A DNA stretch of 64,000 nt from Kocuria flava (GTDB lineage: Bacteria; Actinomycetota; Actinomycetes; Actinomycetales; Micrococcaceae). Both the position numbers and the translations under genes were made by a program. The notes under the pieces were generated by a model, which was not told where the DNA came from, ran no database searches, and saw only the letters and a program-made list of their open reading frames with translations. This document shows, in pieces, positions 17,804 to 25,269 of the stretch (the stretch's first letter is position 1; every line of letters starts with the position of its first letter). The stretch is from NCBI RefSeq assembly GCF_001482365.1, contig NZ_CP013254.1, positions 868,001 to 932,000 of the forward strand, written 5' to 3'.

Positions 17804-18946
17804 ATGCCCAATCCCTTCAAGCCCACCGCAGGAGCCACTCCGCCGCTGTTGGTCGGGCGCCGGCCGATCCTGGAGGCCTTTCAGGAGTCCATCGATGACG
17901 GCCCCGGGGCTCCGTACCTGCTGCAGCTGATGACCGGCGCCCGGGGCGTCGGCAAGACCGTCATGCTCAACGAACTCGGCGACGTGGCAACGCGCAACGG
18001 GTGGATCGTCATCCACGCCACCGCCGGACCGGGGATGCTCGATCGGATCGCACGCCGGGCCTCGACATACCGGCAGGAGCTTGGTTCGCGAGATCGCGGC
18101 CCCGAAACGACGAGTTGGAGGATCACCACTCCCGTGGGCGAGCTGGGCCGCGAGAGCCAGACCTCGGGGTCGGAGCTGCGGATCTGGTCGGACGAGCTGG
18201 CGGACTTGCTGGATGTTCTGGAGCAACATGGCACCGGAGTATGTGTCACGGTCGACGAGATCCACAGTCTTGACCTGGGCCAGATGCAGATCCTGGCCGG
18301 AGACGTCCAGATGCTCGTCCGCGAGGGGCGCCGCATATCGCTGATCATGGCCGGCTTGCCGCGGGCTGTGGAGGAGTTGTTGGCCGGTGACAGCCGACCG
18401 ACGACCTTCCTGCGCCGGGCGGAGCGACCGCTGCTGGCCGATGTTCCGGTCGCCGAGGTCGCTGATTCGTTCCTCCAGATCATCACGGATGCCGATCGGT
18501 CCATCAGCGACGAACTGGCCATGGAGTGCGCACAAGCCACAGGTGGATATCCGTTCATGATCCAGCTGGTCGGCTATCACGTCTGGCGTCAGGCGGGAAG
18601 GGGGCCCATTACGGAAGAGCACGTCACGGCAGGAGTGGCCGCGGCTCAGTCGCGGCTGGGTGCCTTGGTGCACGAACCTGCGCTGGCGGATCTGTCCGCG
18701 GTGGACCGTACGTTCCTGGTGATGATGGCCCGGGACGATGAGCCTTCGCGCCTGGGGGACATCGCCGGCCGGATGGGCAAGGACAGTCGCTATGCCAGCG
18801 TCTACCGCGATCGGCTGCTGAAGGCCGGCATGATCCGGGCGGCGGGCCACGGTCTGGTCGACTTCGAGGCCCCCTACCTGCGGGAGTACCTGCGCGAGCA
18901 CGCGGCACACCTGGTGGCTGGACAAGACGATGGAGGGCAGAGCTGA
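17804..18946 (+). CDS. AAA-type ATPase with C-terminal winged helix (copy 1)
   Basis: This 380-residue protein has the N-terminal signature NPFKPTAGATPP, Walker A GARGVGKT at 45-52, Walker B VTVDEIH near 148-154, a sensor-like LIMAGLP, and LVGYHVWRQ. The last ~60 residues (LGDIAGRMGKDSRYASVYRDRLLKAG is the core region) look like a winged helix. The layout recalls Orc1/Cdc6- or STAND-type ATPases, which switch state with bound nucleotide and contact DNA. A GGGAGG ribosome binding site precedes the ATG. A clear paralogue lies at 61081-62172 in the same window with similar upstream repeats. Its function is not known; regulation of, or defence linked to, the neighbouring membrane protein gene is conjecture. 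Confidence 0.8.
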   Translation: MPNPFKPTAGATPPLLVGRRPILEAFQESIDDGPGAPYLLQLMTGARGVGKTVMLNELGDVATRNGWIVIHATAGPGMLDRIARRASTYRQELGSRDRGPETTSWRITTPVGELGRESQTSGSELRIWSDELADLLDVLEQHGTGVCVTVDEIHSLDLGQMQILAGDVQMLVREGRRISLIMAGLPRAVEELLAGDSRPTTFLRRAERPLLADVPVAEVADSFLQIITDADRSISDELAMECAQATGGYPFMIQLVGYHVWRQAGRGPITEEHVTAGVAAAQSRLGALVHEPALADLSAVDRTFLVMMARDDEPSRLGDIAGRMGKDSRYASVYRDRLLKAGMIRAAGHGLVDFEAPYLREYLREHAAHLVAGQDDGGQS

Positions 18947-19241
18947 CCCGCCACAATTGCAGGCCTGTGACTGGTCGGAGACGAGGCGCCGCAACTCCTC
19001 CAGGCAATCCGTTGCGAACTCGGCAACGTGTGCCTGGGCATTGCCGATGTGGAGATCCGGGAGCGACATGATGAGCAAGTCGCCGGATGCCGGACGGGCG
19101 TGCACGCGGAGAAACTCTGATTGACGTCACACGCAGCGACGAGATTTCTGCCTGCGGAATTCAGCGGACACGCCACGATTGCCCCGACATGTCATCGGTG
19201 CCGCCTATGGTCGAAAGTGTCAGCGTGGGGGGGAATGAGAC

Positions 19242-20552
19242 GTGACTGCCGATAACAATTCGCCCGTGCCGGTGTGGACACTGGCCACCAAGGACGAGAG
19301 CGTTCCGAACATTCTGGGTGATGCAAGCATGACGCCGGCCCGCCTCGCAGAGCTGAGAACGGCATTGGCGTCACTCGCAGCCGCTCCGATCGCGACATTG
19401 GAAGCGCACCCCATGTCGGCCAAGCGCGACCGGAATGCCGGTATTCCGCTCAGTGCGGCAAGCCCGCTCGCGCAGCAGTTGTCGCAGCTCGTCACTCGGA
19501 CGGCGAAGTCGGCGCCCACGGCCAATATTTCCGACAGCGGCGAGGTGCTCTACCGAATGGTGGTTCCCGCCAAGGTCGCCGCCCAGGTCGGCAAGGGCCT
19601 CGTGAAACCCATGGCCGCCAAAGCCAACCCCGGCGCCGTGTACACCGATCTGGTCGGCTCCACCGGCATCGTCGCGAAGGCCACCCTCGTTCCCGTTGCC
19701 GGCACGAGAGCTGCCGCGGGAGCGGCCACGGGCTCGGCTGCCACCGCTGGTGTGGCAGCCGCAAGTGCCGGGGCATTGACGGTCGCCGCGCCGCTGGTGC
19801 TCATGGCCGTCGCGGTCAGTGTCAGCGCTCATGCCGAGCGCCAACGCCAGGAATCGATCGAGCGGATCACGGATCTGCTCGAACAGCTGCACGAGGACAA
19901 GCTCGAGGACGAGCGCAGCGAACTGGACGGCTGCCGCGACGCTATCGACAAAGCCACCTCGATCCTCCTCGACCAGGGGCGCATCGGCCTGTCCCTTGGC
20001 CTCGACTCGGCTGTGCACGCCATCGGCGCGTCGATCGAACGGGCACGCAGGCGGCTGGGCAAGTGGCAGCGCGCACTGGTCGAGCTCGGGGACGGTCCGG
20101 TCGAGATCGGGGCGCTCACGAAAGCATTTCCCGGCGTCAACGAGGAAGGTGGCATTTTCCGCGCGCACCTGGAACTCGCTCGCCTCGCGATCGCTCTGAA
20201 ACGCCGTGTACTGGTTCTCCAGGCCGTGGAGCATGCACAGCTGGAGGGAGCGGACCACCCGTTCGAGACGTTCATTGGCACGTTGCGGGACGACGAGCGT
20301 CGCGTCGACGAACTCGACGCCGGAATCACCGCAGTCCTGCTCCGGCTGTCGACTCTCGAATTGAAGCGTCGCGGCGGCTTCCGCAGCATCATGTACACGC
20401 AAGGAGAGGTGGACAACCTTCTCAGTGCTGTGTACCGCCTGCGCGCCCTGGGCGACGACCTTGATATGAAGAACCACCACGCCGACGTCGCCATCGAGAT
20501 CGAACGACGAGGCGACGGATCGCTCGTGGTGTTGCCCGCTGTCGGTGCTTGA
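19242..20552 (+). CDS. Unknown protein with central hydrophobic hairpin and coiled-coil-like C-terminus
   Basis: This 436-residue protein starts at GTG behind a run of seven G followed by GAATGAGA. Residues about 150-200 are very Ala/Gly/Val-rich and hydrophobic, running into APLVLMAVAVSVSAHA, which could form one or two membrane helices. After them come charged helical segments (RQESIERITDLLEQL, ELDGCRDAID, LLRLSTLELKRR) that could be coiled coils. I do not recognise a named domain. The pattern of soluble head, glycine/alanine hairpin and helical tail would suit a membrane-active or membrane-anchored protein. It lies 295 bp after the AAA ATPase gene on the same strand and may or may not be co-regulated with it. 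Confidence 0.68.
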   Translation: MTADNNSPVPVWTLATKDESVPNILGDASMTPARLAELRTALASLAAAPIATLEAHPMSAKRDRNAGIPLSAASPLAQQLSQLVTRTAKSAPTANISDSGEVLYRMVVPAKVAAQVGKGLVKPMAAKANPGAVYTDLVGSTGIVAKATLVPVAGTRAAAGAATGSAATAGVAAASAGALTVAAPLVLMAVAVSVSAHAERQRQESIERITDLLEQLHEDKLEDERSELDGCRDAIDKATSILLDQGRIGLSLGLDSAVHAIGASIERARRRLGKWQRALVELGDGPVEIGALTKAFPGVNEEGGIFRAHLELARLAIALKRRVLVLQAVEHAQLEGADHPFETFIGTLRDDERRVDELDAGITAVLLRLSTLELKRRGGFRSIMYTQGEVDNLLSAVYRLRALGDDLDMKNHHADVAIEIERRGDGSLVVLPAVGA

Positions 20553-20553
20553 C

Positions 20554-20569
20554 CGTCCCGGGACGTCCC
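20554..20569. other. Overlapping short palindromes just after the unknown gene
   Basis: The 12-bp palindrome CGTCCCGGGACG (20554-20565) overlaps a second one, GGGACGTCCC (20560-20569), directly after the stop at 20552. It could be a weak terminator or a protein site. The rest of the gap to 20821 holds no gene I can support, though a minus-strand reading near 20600-20740 looks partly protein-like. Confidence 0.3.
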
Positions 20570-20821
20570 GACGCACCTGCTGAGGGCGCCGGAACGTGCC
20601 CAAGGGGACATTCCGTTGCGGGGGACGTACGCGACGGTGAGTGAGGGCTCCGGCCCGAGCTCGGCGACGCTCGCCGCCATGGGATCCATCACGAGCGAGC
20701 GGCCGATGGGGATCAGGCCCGCCTGGCAAGGCCCGACCACGTAGGCCGGGACTGCTGCATCACCGGATGAGCGGCTTGTGGACCTCCGTGCGGCGCTGCG
20801 GTGGTCTCCGAGCGTGCCGAA

Positions 20822-21424
20822 TCAAGGGTGGTCCGAATGACCGCCCAGAGCCGACCGGCGGCGGATCTCCTGGACGAAGTCCTGCTTCCTCGAGACCAGC
20901 TTCGGGCGATGAGCCGTGCCGTCCGTGTTCAGGGGAGGTGCGTAGCATGCGATCCAGGCCGCTTCGAGGGCGTCCACCTCGGCCACGTCGTCGAGCTGGA
21001 TCCAGCCCACGAGCAGATGCTCGCTCATCCACGCGCTGAGGCGGTCCTCTGCCTGCTTGCCCGGGTCGACCCGGCCGCGGATGTCGAGCGCGGCTCCTTC
21101 GGCCCAGCGGGGACTCAGTGGCCACAGTGATGCCAGCAGGGTGCGGCGCAGGGCCGACGACCGTGTGCGTTGCAGATGCTGGCGCCTGATGCGCTGGTGC
21201 AGGTTGCGACGGGCGCGTCCCACGTACAGCAGGAGGGCGCCTGACTCGGAGCGGTACAAGGGCGAAGGATCCACCGGCAGGACCAGGCCTGCGGCTGCGG
21301 GGTCGTCGGCCGTCGACGGCGCGAGCCACCAAGAGTACACCCCCGGAAACCGGGGGAGATCCGGGAGATCCGGCACCGGCACCGGGACGTGGTCGAGCGG
21401 CACTACTTCCGGGTCAGGCATCAT
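20822..21424 (-). CDS. GIY-YIG-like nuclease-fold protein
   Basis: This 200-residue protein has the spacing of a GIY-YIG domain: PGVYSWW near residue 27 in place of GIY, LLYVGRAR near residue 65 in place of YIG, followed by the conserved Arg in LHQRIRRQHL, and later a Glu in DALEAAWIACYAPPLN that could be the metal-binding acid. Similar stand-alone actinobacterial proteins exist whose substrates are mostly unknown. The gene is isolated, with the unknown membrane-hairpin gene convergent to it and a region of gene fragments upstream. The ribosome binding site is weak, and ATG 21421 is an equally possible start. Confidence 0.68.
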   Translation of the reverse strand: MMPDPEVVPLDHVPVPVPDLPDLPRFPGVYSWWLAPSTADDPAAAGLVLPVDPSPLYRSESGALLLYVGRARRNLHQRIRRQHLQRTRSSALRRTLLASLWPLSPRWAEGAALDIRGRVDPGKQAEDRLSAWMSEHLLVGWIQLDDVAEVDALEAAWIACYAPPLNTDGTAHRPKLVSRKQDFVQEIRRRSALGGHSDHP

Positions 21425-21454
21425 CGGACAACAATAAGCGCGGGGGACCAGGGC

Positions 21455-21540
21455 TCAGCGACCGACGTGCTGGTGGGCCATGGCTTGCCTCATCGTCAGC
21501 CAGCAGCACACCAGCACCATCTCCCGCACGTGTCCGCCGG
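21455..21540 (-). pseudogene. Small remnant resembling the 3' end of an AddA-like gene
   Basis: The reverse-strand frame ending at the stop 21455-21457 reads GGHVREMVLVCC, closely matching GGRVRELVLVCC at the C-terminus of the helicase-nuclease at 11257. The DNA also matches over the CAGCAGCACACCAGCACCA region. No upstream body of the gene is present. It looks like a leftover from a duplicated or replaced copy. Confidence 0.42.
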
Positions 21541-21748
21541 CGCGGGCATCGCCATGGTGGCGCCCCGCCCACGGTGAGCGGGGTCCTCGTCGTCGTGCAC
21601 CTCCACGGTGGGGAGACCGAGCAGGCGCTGCTCATCATCGACCTGCGCCTGCTCGGCCCCTTCGCGCTGCAGCCGGCGACCTGCCTCTCGGCGGTCGGCC
21701 GGCGTCCCGGGGTGTGCCTGGCCGGGTGCGGCACCCGGCCGGCCCATG

Positions 21749-21940
21749 TCAGACGCGTGAGAGGTCCACGTCCTCGTAGCGCACCATGCGGCTGCCCGCC
21801 ATGATCCGGTGCCCGGCCCACAGGGTCAGGAAGATGGGGCAGGCCGATGTAGGCGGACAGGGCGGCCAGCAGGTCCATGTTCCCGACGAACGCCTGGTAG
21901 TTCTGCCCTGGGAAGATCTCCGTGGCGAGCCGGTCGATAC
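21749..21940 (-). pseudogene. C-terminal remnant of an APC-type amino-acid permease
   Basis: The reverse strand reads GQNYQAFVGNMDLLAALS then AYIGLP, and after a one-base shift FLTLWAGHRIMAG and a final VRYEDVDLSRV before a TGA at 21749. This is the last membrane helix and tail typical of LysP-like amino-acid permeases. The shift is one extra base in a GGGG run at 21836-21839. Everything upstream of the last helix is missing, so this is a dead fragment. Confidence 0.62.
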
Positions 21941-21979
21941 ATCTGCGTCCGGAGGTTGCCGACGCCGCGCCCACGGTGG

Positions 21980-22458
21980 TCAGCGCGAGTCGATCTCGTA
22001 ACGCGCCAGCACCCGCTGCAGGTCGGGATCCTCGAGCTCGATCGACGACCTCTCGACGACGGACACGGCGTCGGGGCCCAGCTGCTCATCGCGGCGTCGC
22101 ATCCAGTACGCCCGGCACAGCCTGGAACCGTACTCGGAGTGGAACTGCAGGCCGGCGGCGTAGGAACCGTCGTCGAGGACCTGCTCACGGATCCACTCGG
22201 CAATCATGGTGGTGGCCGTACGGTTCGGGCCGGCCAGCGTGCCCAGGGTGACCTCGGCCCGGCATAGGCGGTGGCGGCATCACCGGAGAGGTAGACCGTC
22301 GAACCGGGCGTGTCGAAGCGGGACGAGTCGGAGCGGTCCACAATGGCTTCCGGGCGCACCGGAGGGTTCAGCGGGCCGTAGGACGTCTTGGCGATCCGAA
22401 ACCCGTTGACGGGCCCGTCCACACGGGCCAACCCAGTCCGTGTGCAGACCCCGCTCAT
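21980..22458 (-). pseudogene. RES-domain toxin remnant, frameshifted
   Basis: The ATG at 22458 overlaps the antitoxin stop as ATGA, the usual antitoxin-toxin arrangement. The first part reads FRIAKTSYGPLNPP and RFDTPGSTVYLSGDAATAYA, typical of the RES domain N-terminus. Near 22258-22264 the frame is lost, and the protein resumes in another frame with EVTLGTLAGPNRTATTMIAE and GLQFHSEYGSRLCRAYWMRR to a stop at 21980. The segment between the two RES hallmarks also looks shorter than usual, suggesting an internal deletion. Intact RES toxins degrade NAD; this one should be inactive. Confidence 0.66.
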
Positions 22459-22838
22459 GCTCCGTGGCGGTCCTCGGTCATGGCATGGGCGGCGTCCATG
22501 ACGTCCCGGGCGCGGTCCTGGCTGATGGCTTCGATGGGCGAGATCTCCCCGAGCCAGGGGTTGGCGCCGATGAACCACAGCCGGGCGACGTGCTCGCCCT
22601 CCACGCCGGCGACTACGGTCCAGGCCCGGTGCGCCAGCTGCAGCCGCTTCTGCGCCTCCGTGCGCGGCTCGGGGCCGTCGACGCGGGCCCAGCGGTAGCT
22701 GATCTTCGGGTCCTTCGTCCCGGCCAGCGCCCCGACGAGGGTGGCGCCCAGGGCGGTGTTGAGCTGACGAACGATCTCGCGGATGCCCAGGCGCGCGGTG
22801 CCGGCGTGCGTTCCGCCGACGTCGATGGAGACTCCCAT
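22455..22838 (-). CDS. Xre/MbcA/ParS-type antitoxin of the RES module
   Basis: This 127-residue protein starts at ATG 22838, chosen because a GGGAGGGAG ribosome binding site precedes it; an in-frame start at 22910 lacks this. The C-terminal region LWFIGANPWLGEISPIEAI is the hallmark of the MbcA/ParS/Xre (DUF2384) antitoxin toxin-binding domain. The N-terminal half should be the DNA-binding, dimerising part. Antitoxins of this type bind RES toxins and repress their own operon. The partner gene downstream is broken, so this antitoxin is now an orphan that might neutralise other RES toxins or act only as a repressor. Confidence 0.77.
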   Translation of the reverse strand: MGVSIDVGGTHAGTARLGIREIVRQLNTALGATLVGALAGTKDPKISYRWARVDGPEPRTEAQKRLQLAHRAWTVVAGVEGEHVARLWFIGANPWLGEISPIEAISQDRARDVMDAAHAMTEDRHGA

Positions 22839-23016
22839 GTCGCTCCCTCCCAGGGGCATGGCAAGAGCGTACTGGTTCATCACCTGAAAAGCGACTGAAA
22901 TGCCACTCAAGAGTGGTATCTCCGCGTGGTGCCGAGCGTGTGCGGCCGGTCAGGACACGACGGTTCGGACGGGGGTGCGGAGGGCCGCCCGCATCTCCGG
23001 CTTCGTCCGATCACAC

Positions 23017-23152
23017 CGGCAACATAGTGCCGCTTCCTTGTCTCACGGAGCCTCCGAGAGTCGATGGGGATCAAATCAGCAGGATATTGCCGATTTATGC
23101 ATTTCTCGACCAGAATGGGGGAGGATCAGTGTGCACCGGCAGGATGCTGCCG
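23017..23152. promoter_or_regulatory. Three matching palindromic operators exactly 60 bp apart
   Basis: The pattern CGGCA-N6-TGCCG occurs at 23017-23032 and 23137-23152 (both perfect arms) and as CAGCA-N6-TGCCG at 23077-23092. Successive sites are spaced exactly 60 bp. They lie between the leftward Xre/RES antitoxin gene and rightward hipBA. A plausible hipBA promoter (TTGCCG 23087-23092, 18-bp gap, CAGAAT 23111-23116) has its -35 inside the middle site. HipB-family repressors bind palindromes like these, often several at once. The even spacing fits binding on nearly the same DNA face. Confidence 0.65.
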
Positions 23153-23165
23153 CAAGGGGAGGGCC

Positions 23166-23363
23166 ATGAGTGACGTCGAGGGGGTCGGTAGGGCGATCCG
23201 TACTGCTCGCAAGGAGGCCCGTCTGACCCAGAAGGACCTTGCCGACCTGGTCGGCATCTCGGAGCGGACGGTCCGGGCGATCGAGACCGGCACCGGTAAT
23301 CCCTCGCTGGCCGCTGTGGCCGCCGCGGCAGGCGTGCTCGGACTGCGCCTGGTGGCCGCGTAG
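23166..23363 (+). CDS. hipB: HipB-like Xre-family antitoxin and repressor
   Basis: This 65-residue protein is essentially one helix-turn-helix: LTQKDLADLVGISERTVRAI is the core, followed by ETGTGNPSLAAVAAAAGVLG. ATG 23166 is preceded by AAGGGGAGGG; a longer reading frame from 23064 has no comparable site. The stop overlaps the first base of hipA. In hipBA systems HipB binds HipA, blocks its kinase activity and represses the operon through palindromes. Those are very likely the three sites just upstream. Confidence 0.87.
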   Translation: MSDVEGVGRAIRTARKEARLTQKDLADLVGISERTVRAIETGTGNPSLAAVAAAAGVLGLRLVAA

Positions 23364-24553
23364 TGGCCGACCTGCACCGGCTGCGGTTCGTGGCCGTGGC
23401 CGACGTCTACAAGGCCGGCCGGCTGGCCGGCCGGCTCGAGCGCACCGCGGACGCAGGCACAGTGTTCGCCTACGACCAGGCCTACCTCGCCGCAGGCCAC
23501 CCGCCGGTGGCCGTCACGCTGCCCCTGACCGGCGACCCCGTCACCGTCCCCTCCGGCGGGGTGCCTGCGTTCTTCGCAGGGCTGCTGCCCGAGGGCCACC
23601 GCCTGACCGTCCTGAAGGACGCGGTCAAGACCAGCCTGGACGACGAGCTCTCACTGCTGCTGGCCGTCGGCGCCGACGCCCCCGGAGACGTCCAGGTCGT
23701 TCCCGCCGGGCAGAGCCCGGTCGAGCCCGAGCCCCTCGCCGACTCCACGAGCCCCCAGGAGCTGGACTTCACCGTGCTGGCCGCGGCGGTGGACCTGCAT
23801 GCTCTGCCGGGGGTGCAGGAGAAGGCCAGCGCCTCCATGCTCACCGCGCCGCTGACCACCCGGGGCGCGCGGCTGATTTTGAAGCTGAACCCGCCCCGGC
23901 ATCCGCACCTGGTGGAGAACGAGGCCTTGCACCTGGCCGCGGCCAAGGGGCTGAAGATCCCGGTGGCCGAGGCAGCCGTGGTCGCCGACCGCCACGGGCG
24001 GCGCGGGCTGCTGGTGGAACGCTTCGACCGGGTCCGCGAGCGGGAGGGCTGGGGGCGGCTGCCGTTGGAGGACGCCGCTCAGGTCATGGGCCTGCCCCCG
24101 GCCGCCAAGTACACCGTGGCGTCCGAGGACGCGGTATTGGCCCTGGCCGCCGTGTGCAAGGCACCCGTGGTCGCGGCGCGGAACCTGTACCTGCAGTTCG
24201 TCTTCGCCTGGCTGACCGGCAACGGAGACCTGCACGCCAAGAACGTCTCCGTCCTGGGCGGCCAGACCGGTGGTTTCGCCATTGCCCCCGTCTACGACGT
24301 GCCCTGCACCCTGCTGTACGGCGACGACAGCCTGGCCCTGCCGGTGGACGGGCGGACGAAGAACCTGCGGGCGAGGCACTGGGCGGCCTTCGCCCGGGCG
24401 ATCGGGCTGCCCGAACGCGCCGCCCTGGCCGCCAACACCCTGGCCCTGAAGGCGGCCTCGGCCGTGGACCTGACGTCGCTGCCGTTCGAGGGGTCTCCGC
24501 TGACCCATGCGCAGCGGGAACTGCGCCACCGCCGCGGCCAGCTCGAGACGTGA
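23363..24553 (+). CDS. hipA: HipA-like serine/threonine kinase toxin
   Basis: This 396-residue protein starts at GTG one base into the hipB stop. It has the N-terminal couple_hipA region (GGVPAFFAGLLPEGHRL) and the C-terminal kinase core, with the ATP-lysine segment RLILKLNPP, the catalytic loop TGNGDLHAKN near residue 287, and the metal-binding APVYDVPCT. All key kinase residues appear present, so it is probably active. HipA toxins phosphorylate targets such as glutamyl-tRNA synthetase and cause dormancy; the target here is not known. The 3' end of the gene is part of a 53-bp repeat found again at 25140. Confidence 0.9.
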   Translation: MADLHRLRFVAVADVYKAGRLAGRLERTADAGTVFAYDQAYLAAGHPPVAVTLPLTGDPVTVPSGGVPAFFAGLLPEGHRLTVLKDAVKTSLDDELSLLLAVGADAPGDVQVVPAGQSPVEPEPLADSTSPQELDFTVLAAAVDLHALPGVQEKASASMLTAPLTTRGARLILKLNPPRHPHLVENEALHLAAAKGLKIPVAEAAVVADRHGRRGLLVERFDRVREREGWGRLPLEDAAQVMGLPPAAKYTVASEDAVLALAAVCKAPVVAARNLYLQFVFAWLTGNGDLHAKNVSVLGGQTGGFAIAPVYDVPCTLLYGDDSLALPVDGRTKNLRARHWAAFARAIGLPERAALAANTLALKAASAVDLTSLPFEGSPLTHAQRELRHRRGQLET

Positions 24554-24573
24554 TGCCCGCAGCTCTACGGGCC
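24521..24573 (+). repeat. Direct repeat copy A (hipA 3' end)
   Basis: This 53-bp stretch covers the last hipA codons and stop. It matches 25140-25192 at 46 of 53 positions, including an identical 19-base start. Confidence 0.72.
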
Positions 24574-24757
24574 TGCCCACGACCGGGGAGGCCCACCGGT
24601 CGGCGGTGCGTGCGTCGGTCTCCGGGGCGGGTCAGTACTGGCTGCCGTCCGCGGGCCCTCCCGGGCCCGTCGTGGTCCGGGACCCATACTGGGGCCATGG
24701 GCGACGACGGCTCCTGGTTCCCCCACCGGGGCCGGCCCCGAGAGACGAGGTGAGCAG

Positions 24758-25123
24758 ATGATCGCTGTGATCGTGCGGGGCGTGCTGATGATCCTGGTGC
24801 CGGTGGTGGTGTACCTCGTGGTGTCGGCGGCCGCGACCGGGCGGCTGCCCCGCAACCGATGGGTGGGCCTGCGCACCACCGCGAGCCTCTCCTCGGAGAC
24901 GGCATGGCGGGCGGGGCACCGGGCGGCCGTGCCCAGGCTCCGCTGGTCCGTGGTCGCCGGGGTGGCGGGAGGCGCGGTCGTCTTCGGGAACCTGCTGCTC
25001 GCCGACAACGACAGCGCGGGGCTCCTCCCCCTGGGACTGCTCATCATGATGCTGGTGACGATCTTCCAGGCGGCCGCCCGGGGGATCCGCGCGGCGGAGC
25101 TGGTGGCCTCGGTGCAGCGCTGA
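24758..25123 (+). CDS. SdpI-family membrane protein
   Basis: This 121-residue protein has a hydrophobic N-terminal helix (VLMILVPVVVYLVVS), the conserved SdpI-family stretch NRWVGLRTTASLSSETAWRA, and two further hydrophobic helices. ATG 24758 follows GAGGTGAG. SdpI of Bacillus is an immunity protein and signal receptor for the SdpC killing factor, but most small SdpI-like proteins of actinobacteria have no known partner and none is seen here. The gene lies between two copies of the hipA 3' end, so it may have arrived by duplication or insertion next to the toxin-antitoxin locus. Confidence 0.75.
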   Translation: MIAVIVRGVLMILVPVVVYLVVSAAATGRLPRNRWVGLRTTASLSSETAWRAGHRAAVPRLRWSVVAGVAGGAVVFGNLLLADNDSAGLLPLGLLIMMLVTIFQAAARGIRAAELVASVQR

Positions 25124-25139
25124 GGGCACGGAGCGCGCA

Positions 25140-25192
25140 CTGCGCCACCGCCGCGGCCCGCCGGAGACGTGATGCCGCCATCTCTGCGGGCC
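25140..25192 (+). repeat. Direct repeat copy B (duplicate of hipA 3' end)
   Basis: This copy can be read as LRHRRGPPET-stop, against LRHRRGQLET-stop in hipA, so it is a second hipA-like 3' end without a gene body. With copy A it brackets the SdpI-like gene. Confidence 0.72.
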
Positions 25193-25269
25193 GTCCCGGA
25201 GGCGGCGTCGAGCCGGTGGAGAAGCCACATCCGTCGATGCGGGCGGGGGCGGGGCGCTAGCCTGGTCCG

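Noticed and set aside
23017..23152. Regular 60-bp spacing as a possible mini CRISPR array
   Set aside because: The repeated unit is only a 16-bp palindrome and the spacing matches operators before hipBA. There are no cas genes.
24758..25123. SdpI-like gene as part of an Sdp-type toxin-immunity system
   Set aside because: No SdpA, SdpB, SdpC or ArsR-type SdpR-like gene is adjacent; the small family is common without a toxin partner.
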